Below are positions 24,064 to 35,100 of a DNA stretch of 64,000 bases, piece by piece. The stretch is taken from assembly GCF_011075055.1 (NCBI RefSeq), contig NC_058146.1, positions 496,001 to 560,000 of the forward strand, read 5' to 3'. Both the position numbers and the translations under genes were made by a program. This DNA comes from Mangifera indica (lineage: Eukaryota > Streptophyta > Magnoliopsida > Sapindales > Anacardiaceae). Positions within the stretch are counted from its first letter, which is position 1, and each line of letters begins with the position of its first letter. The notes beneath the pieces were generated by a model that did not search any database, had not been told where the DNA came from, and saw only the letters and a list, made by a program, of their open reading frames with translations.

Positions 24064-26904
24064 TCAGGAACTAGCCTTCAGTTGTTCAACCTGGGCAAGG
24101 TGCTTGCGTCCATTCAGGTGACACTCCATATCATGCATGCTGTTACAGCTTCTATTGCATATTGTGCACCACCATAGCGACTGCTTTCGCTCGACATGCT
24201 TAACATTCCCTGGCTGGCATTGCATCTTTTTATGTCTCTTGCTTCGACCGGACATTGCCACACTGTCCCCCAACTCCTGCACAGTTTTATCAGATTTCTT
24301 GTGCTGTGCAGCAGAAGATTTTGTTTTCACTGGCTGGTTGTTCTTTCCTTTCAGCTCTTTGCACCTAACTCGGTGTCGTCTTCCCTGAAGATGTGAGTTG
24401 AGGGTTGTCTCACTTTGTGTAGTCACTTGACACATAGCACAAGTCCACTCCCTCTGTACTCTCATTGGAAATGGCATTCTGCAGATATCTTTCAATGCTT
24501 CCAATGTTTCTGAAATTTCTTTACTTTCACCAGGCACAAGTTCCTTGTTCTCAATCTGAGAGAGGCCAGGCTCTGTTTCAGAAACCTGTTGATAGTGAAT
24601 GCAAAATACTTAGGGATAAATTAACGTTACATTATAACATGTCAATGTTTATATCCATATTTGTATAGAGACTACTATCAAGTTGTATAACCTTAAAAAT
24701 AATATCTATTAGGAGATCTCAATAAAAAGAGAATTTCTTATGTAACAAAGTAACGATTAAGTGTTATATGACAAAAAACGAACACCAAGTTGGTAATCCA
24801 AGTTAGACTAGCCCAACAACTTATCATCAAAATCTCTTACTTTAATACAAATATATCATAAGACATTAATATATGCACTCATATCAATTTGCGAAAGTGT
24901 AAAGTCAAACCTCAGTCTTTTTGGCACCACATTTGAAATTTCACACTTTAACCAACTGTTCTACCTGTGGTTTGTTATGTATATGATTTTTAGTTAGACA
25001 TAATGCTTTCCTAGACTTGTTTTCTAAGAAGAAATATTACCTGCTTTGCAGCACCCATGTCCTTTTTCTCAGTTACTTCTATTGTTTTCTCATCTTTCTC
25101 CACAAAATTGTTAGCACTCTGCACTTTCACTGTATCAAGGTACAACAATTAGCTACTTATAAATCATACAAGTATATCAACAGTACTAAGTAGTACTACA
25201 TGTACCAATAGTGAGTACAAAAACAGGTACAAACATTTAATTTGTTATTATGTGATTGAAAGTTATTTTATTTCTAATTCATAATCACTAATCACTTGAT
25301 CATGCAACAACGTTTACACCCACTTTTGTTTCTATAGTTAGTATATGAATTAATATTGTTTTCATAAAGATAGATGTTCATACTTTGTTATAGAGGGGAT
25401 ATTAACACCAAAGAATTGTCAAGTAAACTAATGTGATATAATCAAGATTCATTTAATAATTCTTCATATATAAACGGTTGGGTACTGACATATATAAACA
25501 AACAAATATGTCATTGTATGATTCAATGATTTTGAATTAATATGAAGTAAACATTTAGATCACATAACATATGATGACATCACTTTGTTTGTACCCATTA
25601 GTACCCAACCCTTTGTATATGTATTATTGTTCTAATTCATTACAATTAGTTACATTTTCCCATACCTTTACTAGCAACCTCCAATGTTTCAGGTCTATTC
25701 TCTTTTGCATGTCTCTGTACCTCAGTAGCCAAATTATTTCTCTCGATAACAAACTCCTGAGTCTCCTTGAAGTGGTTACCAAGAAGTTTAGAATCCATGC
25801 AGAGGCATGGTCGAAGAAAGTGTTCATAGACATAAGAAGCACCATCAAAGTTCGGTATCACTAACAAGAAGGAGATTATCAGCTTGATGTAAGGCCAAAA
25901 TGGAACCCTGCGTCATATAATCATAGAAAGCAAATGAGAAAAAATAATCAAATCTCAACAAAATCAATTTATTGGATTCACAAAAGTAGATCATTTTATT
26001 CCAGCAATTCTAATACAAAATATGGAACTGAGACTATAGTTTGAACAATGAAGTATGAGCGGAGCCAAAGGACCCAGGTTTTTGACTCCATACTCACACA
26101 AATAAACTTGAATGCACACGCTAGTGTCTTTTGATGTACCCGATTGAAGTGGGAGGCCCTAGTCAGGGTTTACCGACTTTGTGGCCAGTCTCCCCCAATA
26201 GGGTTCCTCATCACCAAAAAAATATAGTATGCAAGCAGCATATAACTTATCTTCATCCCATTGCCAGCAATTTTAATACAAATATATGGAAATTAGACTT
26301 CATAGTTTGGACAATGTAGTATGCGTTGAGCGAGCTAGAGGACCCAAGTTTAATTTCATACTCCCGCAAATGGATTTCAATGAACACACTATCATCTTCT
26401 AATATGCCCGTATTGACGTGGGTTCCTCATCACCAAAAAACAAATGTAGTGTGCATGAGCAGCATTAACTAATTTTCCTAATCTAGTAGTTGAAATTCAT
26501 CTCGGATCAAAGACTGCATTAACTAATCACCATTCAAGGAGCTTCGCAAAAGCATGTTCAAAAAGGATAATCAATGAAAAGATAATCCAATAAGCAACCA
26601 GTTTCCTCCTAGGATCTGAGCTTGAATCACTCTCAATTATCCGTATAGAAGCACACCTGCAGAGCATGAAAAGGACTCAATCATCACCCTCATCAGAACA
26701 TTAACCAGCAAGAACCCATAAGCAAGATATATACATGTATATACTTACAGAGGATAAACCAGAGCAAGAACAGGCCTGCATACAATGAAAATAAAGATTA
26801 AAAAAAGGCTTCGAAACAGAAGAGAAAAACAACTAAAGACTGCAAATCATTTCATTGAAATCAAATTACCATGCAAGAACATTGGCAATACTGACAAAAC
26901 CCAT
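24064..26904 (-). CDS. HVA22-like membrane protein with two U1-type zinc fingers
   Basis: Six exons: 26870-26904, 26749-26775, 26531-26656, 25666-25907, 25041-25129 and 24064-24585, encoding 346 residues. Residues about 1-105 form the TB2/DP1/HVA22 domain: VYPLCASIRIIES, a hydrophobic hairpin (LVAYWIIFSLIILFEHAF), LLEWVPFWPYIKLIISFLLV and FDGASYVYEHFLRP. This family (related to Yop1/REEP) shapes ER membranes and is often ABA- or stress-responsive in plants. A charged linker follows, then two matrin/U1-type C2H2 fingers: Cys222/Cys225/His238/His244 (WTCAMC...HLQGRRH) and Cys313/Cys316/His329/His335 (WWCTICN...HLNGRKH). Such fingers usually bind double-stranded or structured RNA. The start MGFVSIANVLAW is the only one that opens the HVA22 domain properly. 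A duplicated repeat fills intron 3. Confidence 0.9.
25196..25345. repeat. Fold-back MITE-like element, copy 7 (HVA22 intron 4)
   Basis: Inverted orientation relative to copy 3. It has aatttgttattatgtgattg on the left and atcactaatcacttgatc on the right, with degraded outer words (gtacaaaaacaggtacaaac, gtttacacccacttttg). Confidence 0.5.
25476..25610. repeat. Fold-back MITE-like element, copy 8, with perfect 11-bp terminal inverted repeat
   Basis: The ends ggttgggtact (25476-25486) and agtacccaacc (25600-25610) are exact reverse complements. The interior carries tgattcaatgattttgaatt and the inverted flanks caaatatgtcattg and catatgatgacatc. This copy defines element length, 135 bp, most clearly. 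No convincing target-site duplication was found. Confidence 0.7.
26001..26466. repeat. Duplicated repeat in HVA22 intron 3, possibly SINE-derived
   Basis: Two diverged copies lie in tandem, at about 26001-26240 and 26264-26466. Shared landmarks in order are ccagcaatt, atatgga, gacaat/gaacaat followed by gtagtatg-like words, aggaccca, actc(a/c)c(a/g)caaa, ggttcctcatcaccaaaaa and gcagcat. A B-box-like word (aggtttttgactcc) after a possible A-box (tgagcggagcca) hints at a tRNA-derived SINE. I cannot name a family. Confidence 0.5.
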
Positions 26905-27194
26905 CTCCAGATCTAACTCCAGATCTATCTCTTTCAGTAAGATTTTGATTTTTTTATTCTTTTCTTGCTTCAGGAGACTTTGTCTTTCGTGCTAAGTAAA
27001 CGTTCTTCTTCAAAGAAGCACTCTGGTTTTTTGGTTCACTTGTTCTGTGAAGAATTCTCAATACACCCAAAATTTTCATAACGTAACCTAACTCACCCAA
27101 GATATTTTGGGCAAACACCTTTTACCCTTCAACAACAACTTTTTTTTTTTAAAATTCAACAAGTATGTATCATTAAAATAAAAATAATACTATT

Positions 27195-27300
27195 TATATT
27201 AATAATATATACAAACATATGTATAAATATTGATATATTATCATATGATTGAATACTATTTCATTTTTTAATAAAAATTATACAATCATATTTGTTTTAA
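27195..27300. repeat. Fold-back MITE-like element, copy 9 (decayed)
   Basis: It keeps gatatattatcatatgattg and the words atacaatcatatttg, but the right half is poorly preserved and very AT-rich. Confidence 0.4.
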
Positions 27301-27389
27301 TGTTAAAAGATTGATTATAAATAAGTTGTGATGGTTTAAAAATATAAATTAAAAATAAAATATAAACATTATTATTATTATTATTATAA

Positions 27390-27562
27390 ATAATATTATG
27401 TGTATATATTTTTTGTATATAATTTAAATAAATAAATAATATATTATCATGTGATTAGATATTACTTTATCTTTAATTTAAAATCATCTAATCATATAAT
27501 GATATATTATCTATATACTTAAATTATATACCAAAAATATATATAAATAATTTTATTGTTTA
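27390..27562. repeat. Fold-back MITE-like element, copy 10
   Basis: Left half atatattatcatgtgattag and right half ctaatcatataatgatatat are inverted around tactttatctttaatttaaa. The outer words (gtatataatttaaa; aattatataccaaaaa) are also inverted. It is more AT-rich than the intronic copies. Confidence 0.6.
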
Positions 27563-28670
27563 TTGTATTATTATTATTATTAACTCTAACATTCTTACTT
27601 ATGTGATGGTGTATTGTTTGATAGATTTAAATTCAAAAAAGTTAATTCAAGATTAATAAATTAATAATCAAATTCAGTCTTCAAAATAAATTAATTTAGA
27701 ATTTGATCCAAACTAGTTTGAACTCAAATATTTAAATTAACTCAAATTAAATTCATTAATAAAAATAAATCTAAATCTTGGCTTGAACTTGATTCGTTTG
27801 ATGCAAACTTAAATTCGTAAACGAGCAACTTTTGTAACTTTATGACATTACTTATTATTCACTTTGGTCAAAATTGGATAACTTTTAAACTTTGTAAAAT
27901 ATTTGGGGGTGTGGGGGATTAAATTCTAAAGGAGGTTTTTAGGTAAGAAGTCTACTCTTTTTTTTCCGACGCTACTGGTAAGCGATGCGACCTTGAGTTT
28001 GTCTGCTTCCCGATATTTTTCGTCTTCTTTAGTCTTCTAAAGTATTCTTACACTCGCTCATGCACTCGTGTGCTGCCAACGCGCACTGTTGTGAAGACAC
28101 ATCATCCTGTGGCATTATGCCCAGAATGGAAAATTAGGAAGGTGATTGGTGACGGCGAGCCAACATCTAATACAAACGCAATTTCTACTCGGTTTTGCAT
28201 TTATGTATTCCAATTACAAATTAATTATAAAATAAAATAAATTTGTGGAAATTGAATTTAACAATTTTTTATTTATTTCCATACACATCTATTTGACATA
28301 ATTGGGGCATTTAATATAAGAAAGAGGAAAGGAAAATATACAGCTGACTTCAATTTTGCTGCACATCATCATTTCAACTCCCTTTCAGATTTTGCCACTG
28401 AAACATAAGCCCACAAATCTTAGAAGTCAAATTCAAGAACATGAATACATAAGCCACAAACAGCAATCAATTAAATCTTTTTATCCGAGCAAGCACCATT
28501 CATGTTTAAAAACAACAAAATTTCAATAACAACGTCAGAGTTCAATGTGTTTCCGACATAAAATTATTAAATAACCCTAAACTTATTAAATGTAGATCCT
28601 GAACTTGCTCCACATTACAACATAACAGTCGTATCAAATATCACAAGTTCATAGCTGAATATGCCATCAT

Positions 28671-30319
28671 CTATGCACTCATCACAGAGCCTGAGTTCTT
28701 CCTGCATTCAGCAAGCATATCCATGTAGAACTGACACTTGCTGATGTCATTTCCAAAGTTGTTGATGCACTACAAGAAACAACATAAATATCAAATGATT
28801 ACTAAGGTAAAATACCAAGTAAACTTAATAAAAACCAATAGAAACATAACTTAGCAGGCCAATTTAATATATTTACAAAGAACAATTTGGAGTTACATAA
28901 CTTCAGTAAGTTCAAATATCAGAAGGAAGAAAATATACTCACATCTTGGAATGCCTTGGAGTGCATACTGCAGGAATCAGCACCAGCAAGACTGTTTGTG
29001 GTTGGAGCTGGGGTGGCAGCAGCCTCAGAGACCACAGTTTCATGTTGGATGGTTCGCGGACCCAAGACAGCATCCACAGCCCTGTGTGCCACTGCACTTC
29101 CAGTACCAAAAGCCATGCCTAAAACATTGAGAAAGGACAAAAGTTCAGACTTGCTCCATGACTCAGATCGAGAAAGTAACATGAGAAAGCAACCTTAAAT
29201 CTGACAAAACCAGTAATCTAGACATACCCTGAGCTATGGTTGAGCCAATGCCTCCAAGTAACGATCCTCCACCACCACCACTTTGTGCTGGTGCTGGAGG
29301 AGGAGCATGTTGAACTGCATAAAATATGCAATATCAGTCGTTAAAACCAAGTGCCAAATGAATTCCAGGTGATCATAATAAATAGCCAGAAAAACACATT
29401 TAACAAGTACATTTATTTGCACACTGCCAAAAAAAAAAAAAAACACAAACAGCATGCTGCAAGTTTGTTTGATTTATAGGAAAACGGACCTGGTGCAGGG
29501 GGTGGACTACGTCGTGGAGCAGCACGAGGTGCAGATCTTCCTACAGAAGTAAAATCACAATTAGGATCAATTATTTCCTAAGAATAAATTAAAAAAAGAC
29601 AAAAAAAACTTGCCAAATTAAAAAAAAAAAAATTATGTCCAACAAACATAGAGAACAACACTGAAGCACAATATATTTGAAGAACAGCAACAACATATGC
29701 CAACTATCAAACATAACATTTTTCTAAACCGAAGATTTCAACACATATAACCGCAGAACATGCAGTCTTGGTGTCCTTCAAGAAACCTAAAACCAATTTT
29801 TATCAATGGTTAAAACAACTATAGTTCTCATATCTATCTTGTAGCCAAATTAATCTACAGCGGATTGCTATAAAGAAATACTCTCTCATAATAGCAGAAA
29901 CATACCATCTTGAGCTGTTTTTCACAGAATCACAAGACCTAAAAGCCTTCAATAATTTGAAAAAACAAGAGTTACCGATAACCTAAACCCATTAAAAATT
30001 AGCAGCCACAGTATTCAACGCAGAATCACAAACCAAATAAAATATCTAAAATTGCACACCCAAATGCTTCTAATCCATAATCTCTAAAAGCTACAAACTT
30101 CTACATTCAAAACCCTAAAAAATACAAACTTTGGCTTTCAAAACCCTAAAAGCAACTTACTTTACATTCTAAATCATTTAACTAGACTCCGTAGACTTTT
30201 TCCCTTTACATAAAAAACACAAAAACATTTCCATGATTATTTCACAAGCAAACAAAAAAGACAAATCAAAGTATATCAGATCTGAACGAACGCTAACCTC
30301 CAGAGCTTCGTCGAGGCAT
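28671..30319 (-). CDS. CHCHD2/CHCHD10-like twin-CX9C mitochondrial protein
   Basis: Five exons: 30298-30319, 29490-29540, 29228-29314, 28943-29118 and 28671-28769, encoding 144 residues. The N-terminus is basic and Ser/Pro/Ala-rich (MPRRSSGGRSAPRAAPRRSP), fitting mitochondrial import. A Gly-rich hydrophobic segment follows (SGGGGGSLLGGIGSTIAQGM, then AFGTGSAVAHRAVDAVLG), as in CHCHD2/CHCHD10/Mix17. The C-terminal CHCH domain has both CX9C pairs, CSMHSKAFQDC and CQFYMDMLAEC. Their cysteines form disulfides by the Mia40 pathway in the intermembrane space. Family members bear on cristae organisation and respiratory function in animals and yeast; the plant role is inferred. The gene diverges from DRP3 across about 1.8 kb. 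Confidence 0.93.
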
Positions 30320-32143
30320 GTTGATTATAGAGGCGGCTGCGCAAGAAAGAAGAGAAATTTCCAGATAAATTGCTCTAGGGTTTTCTTATCTGGAATTCAG
30401 AAAACCTTGGAGATCTTATTTATAGAATTATAACTTTAATCCAGTGTTATCAGGACCACTGGGACTAATGACGTGTCAACATTATGATCGCTAGTTGTTC
30501 TCAAGCAGCTTGATTTTCATAGGTGAGGCTTCATGCGTGGGACCTGCGCGGTTGACCGCGTTGGATAATTACTCCTTCCAGAAAAAACCATGGATATTCT
30601 ATGCGAATTTAAAACTCAGGCTCTTTTTAGGCTGGGTCGGTCCAAAGCCCAATTATTCCATCCAAATCTGGCCTGGAGGTGTCTTCATCGTCCAAATAAA
30701 ATCGATTTATTTAGACTTTTCTTCTTAATTTTGTTAAGCCATTATTATGTCCATGAAAAAGTGTTAAAAAGAAAAGACATCATTATAAGAAAGAGAGGTT
30801 AATCATTATTTATTGAAAAATTATTGAAAAAATTTGAAATATTAGATAAAGAAAAAATGTTATTTTTAAAACTTAATTTTATAAGAAAAATTATTAATTT
30901 TTTAAATAAAAAATAATATAATATAAAATTTTATTTTTTTAAATATTATTATTAAATTATAATTTTTCTTTTAATCAAAACTGAAAACTTTTAATAAAAA
31001 TTTATTTATAAATAGATATTTAAACTTTTTAAAATTGAAAGATACAACTTTGAAATTCCCCCCTACCTTGGGTGAAAACAAGTAATTTGGGCATTCAAAT
31101 ATGAGATATATAAGTTATTGTTAATTTATATTTGTTAAATGAGTGTTTTTGACCCATTTGATACAGTACAGTGATAGATTTCTATTTTTTAAGTTTTAAA
31201 AAAAATATTTTTTTATTCATATATAAAACTTACTAAGAATTAACACAAATAATATTTATGTTATTTTATTTGAATGTTATGATAAATTGTAATTAATTTT
31301 TACAATAACCTTTTTGTTGGATTAACTGTTCTTTTGCCCTTAAGGCTTAAAATATTATAAAAACACTTTTATTAGAATGGATCATAAACAATATTGAATG
31401 AGTATAAATATTATTTATTAAACTTATTATTGTAAATAAATATTTTTTCTTATATTATTTAAAAAAATATTATATTCACCTTATATAATTAAAATAATAA
31501 TTACAATCTCAATAATTTATAGTATAATATTTATTTTCAAATGAAATTTTAAATATCAAAGTAAAGTTTAGGATATACATTGAAATCCTACAATATGCTC
31601 ATCTTTTCTATGGCATAATAAACCAAAAACTTAAGGTGGAAAAATAAGTAAATGTTGATGGTTTAATGAGTTTTCTTATTTAAATTCATATTTTTTCGAG
31701 TGAGATCTTATTAGATAATAAGTAAAATAATATTATTTTGATAATTAATTAATATAATCAAAATTAAACTAAATTAAATTATCATTTATCTCACAAATTG
31801 AATCTAATGAAACTTTTTCAGCTTTGAGTTTAATTGAATTTGAAAAACTAACAGATCCTTTTAATTTAAGTTAACTTAACGTTAAATTAAATCAAATTAC
31901 TATTGCAAGCTAATTTTTTAAAACAATTTAAAAAAATCAGTCGCCGTCTTCCCTTCTCTTCACAAGATCAACGGTGCGCAGTTTAACGCCCTCAACACCC
32001 ACCGTTCATCCTATCCTTCTGCCCTTCGCGTCACTCGACTTAATCACACACATTCAAGATCTCTTTTTTTCTCTCACTGGCACTTTCTCTCTCTGAAATT
32101 CGAATTTCCAAAACCCTACCTTCCTGATCCACACACACAACTC
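30320..32143. promoter_or_regulatory. Divergent promoter region between the CHCH gene and DRP3
   Basis: The two start codons face away from each other over 1.8 kb. The middle (about 30790-31900) is extremely AT-rich, with no gene. The last 100 bases before the DRP3 start are pyrimidine-rich (ctctttttttctctcac, tttctctctctg), typical of a plant 5' UTR. Confidence 0.5.
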
Positions 32144-35100
32144 ATGGCTGAAGAACCTGCGCCGTTTCCACAGCAGTCAACGGCGGCCACTGTGCCGCTA
32201 GGAGGCTCCGTCATACCTATAGTAAATAAGCTACAGGACATCTTCGCTCAGCTCGGGAGTCAGTCCACGATCGAGCTCCCGCAAGTGGCGGTGGTCGGTA
32301 GTCAAAGCAGCGGCAAGTCCAGTGTACTAGAAGCTCTTGTCGGTCGCGATTTTCTGCCGCGTGGAAATGATATTTGTACGCGCCGTCCGCTTGTGCTTCA
32401 ACTTATTCAGATTAAGAACGATGAAGAGTACGGTGAGTTTTTGCACTTGCCTGGGAAGAGGTTTTATGATTTTTCGGAGATCAGGAGAGAGATTGAGGTA
32501 CGAACTTTAATTCCTTCTTTATGTTTAAAGTGAAGAAGTTAAAGTGTCATCATTAAGTGTCATGTTGTTTTGGTTGTATTGAAATTTCTTGTTCAAAGCC
32601 GGCATTTACCTGGTCTTGGTTAAGCTGGAGCTATTGTATTGATTTAAAATGGGGAGCTCTTGTATGCCAAAATTTAACATTGTATGGTTGACGCGTGAAG
32701 CAGTTGAGCTTATTGAAGGCTGTTGCAAGTATTTTATTTTAGTGTGTATTTTGAGAGCTTTTAAGGTGGGCTAAAGCAGAAGAGAATTAGAACATGATCC
32801 GATAACATTATACAGGGTAAATGCCAATTTTACTCAACCTAACATGGGATTGTAGAATATCAAATTTGGTCTTGGTCAGTGTTCTCTCGTTCTATAGCAC
32901 TCTAGTTTTTGACATTGTCATCTCTTTTCCTTTCTCACTGATCCTTAGGTGCTTTCACCCGTAATTCACTCTCATACACCTCTCAACATTTCATAGGTGG
33001 TGTAGCTTGTGATGAAACAGTGAGCTGAAGCCTTCTGAGCTCACTCGAACTGGCCAGAAGGACTTAATACATTCACTGTGTGGTCCCTTAAGTTTCACTA
33101 TTTCTTGTTTCTCTTGCCTATTGTAAGAGGGAGCAGGAGTTTGAGATTTGTTCTCAACTGGTGTCATATTACCAATAAGTGGTGGAGATTAACGAGAATC
33201 TAAGTGATTGATATTGAGAGCAGCCCATTAACTTGTTTAAGAGACCTTATTGGATCTGAGCATAGTGTTGGCAATTTAAGAAGTTTATATTTGAGGAGAT
33301 TGAAGGGACAAATGGTAGCGCAACTAACATTTGTTTTGCACCAACTTATCTCAAATCTATGGTAGATTTGGCTTTGGTTAATAATCAAAGAATCACTGTC
33401 CTGTAGTATCACCTTCAATTAGAGGCCCTGCTCAGTTAAGGGTGGACTTTCAATAGCTAGAACAAATAATGTGGTTTATTAGGGGCTTGCTTCTATTTCT
33501 TGGAAGTCTATTGGTTCTGCAATTTGATAAAAGTTTATTGTTTCCTATTTTTAGTGCCATGCCATAGTTATTCAGATTTGGATGTTTATGCATGCATTCA
33601 GCATTTTGAAAAAGAAATCATATTTATATTTGTAGGGAATCTGTATTCAGAAATTTTTTCATAAGCATTGACCTCAAAAAACACAACTCCCAACATATTA
33701 TTTTCATTGCTTCTTCTGCTGCCGATGTTAATTATGTAAACATCCTTTGTTTGTTAAATGTAAGTAGGAGCCTGTAATGGCATAGAAGAGGACTTCCATC
33801 AAATTATGCTCTCTTGGAAATTGGAATCTCAGTGTTTGCAGTCTTTTTTGCCATCTAAGGCAAGATAGGAAGAGCAAAGAAATGAAATTTAACTGTATGA
33901 TGGTTAGGCTTATTTTTGCTCAATTGTCAGGGTTTGTGATGGCATAGGAAACTTACAAGCCCCACTTTATTGATTGTTTGACTAACTTATTTTCGGAGCT
34001 TGATTACTTTATGACTGTCATCTGGTTGGAAGAGATGAGATGAAAGTTGAAATATTGATTTTTTAAGGGGACTTTCAACATAGTAGTTTTGGAGGGACTT
34101 CAAAACTGATGAATTTGGACTTCCCATTGAAGGAGGACTCAATCTAGTCACTGTCAATGGAAGCTATTTAGGAAACTTTGATGCTAGAAACTTTTACTGA
34201 AGTGGATAGAAAATTTGCAACTTAAACACATTCTTAACCTGTACAACACTAAACTTTCCGAAGTTTTTGTAATGAATTTTAGTATATAAAGTGGTTTTTA
34301 ATGCCTGAATCAAGGATCACTGAGGGGCTCTGACATATTGATGTTGTTGATATAGCTAAGATGGTGTGTGAAAGTTCAGGTGGTAAATGTCTAATGAGTT
34401 AAAAGAGAGTTATTCTTATTGATATATTTTCTGTAGTTAAAACTTGCATTGAACACTTGTTATTTTGCATTGAAATTGTTTTTGGAAAGATTTTATGCTT
34501 TTCCATTTTTTAATTGTCTTCTTCTTGTCCTCTCTCTCTCTTTTTTTTTTCGTTATAATTTGTATTGGCTATAGGCTCAAACAAATAAGGAAGCAGGAGG
34601 AAACAAAGGTGTATCAGACAAGCAAATTCGGTTGAAGATTTTTTCTCCTCATGTTCTTGATATCACACTTGTTGATCTGCCTGGTATAACAAAGGTTCCT
34701 GTGGGTGAGCAGCCTGCTGATATTGAAGCACGAATCAGAACAATGATTATGTCATACATCAAACAACCAAGCTGTCTTATTCTAGCTGTTACACCTGCAA
34801 ATTCTGATCTAGCAAACTCAGATGCTCTTCAAATTGCTGGAATGGCTGATCCAGATGGTAACTCTGCTTTCAAAAGACATTGTGGGTTAGCATTCCATAT
34901 CTATTCAGTTTTCACTTATATGTCATATTTCTGCTTCCAGGTTACAGAACCATTGGCGTAATCACGAAGGTGAATACTTTGGCATAAATTGGGCTTTCTT
35001 TATTTGCTGTGTGAGTGAAATCTGCTGGAGTTTTTGTTCTCTAATAAGTTTTGGCGTATTTTCCCTGTTACTTCAGTTGGATATTATGGACAGAGGTACC

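Larger units (their letters stand above)
26905..28670. other. Intergenic region upstream of the HVA22-type gene
   Basis: This holds the HVA22-type gene promoter (right side) and the 3' flank of the CHCH gene. Two AT-rich fold-back copies lie at about 27195-27300 and 27390-27562. TTCGAA-type degenerate words lie at 27620-27830. No gene was recognised. Confidence 0.45.

Noticed and set aside
29234..29455. Minus-strand frame starting MLFVFFFFFG in the CHCH gene
   Set aside because: It reads an intron poly-A/T run and exon 3 in the wrong frame; the spliced CHCH frame explains the region.
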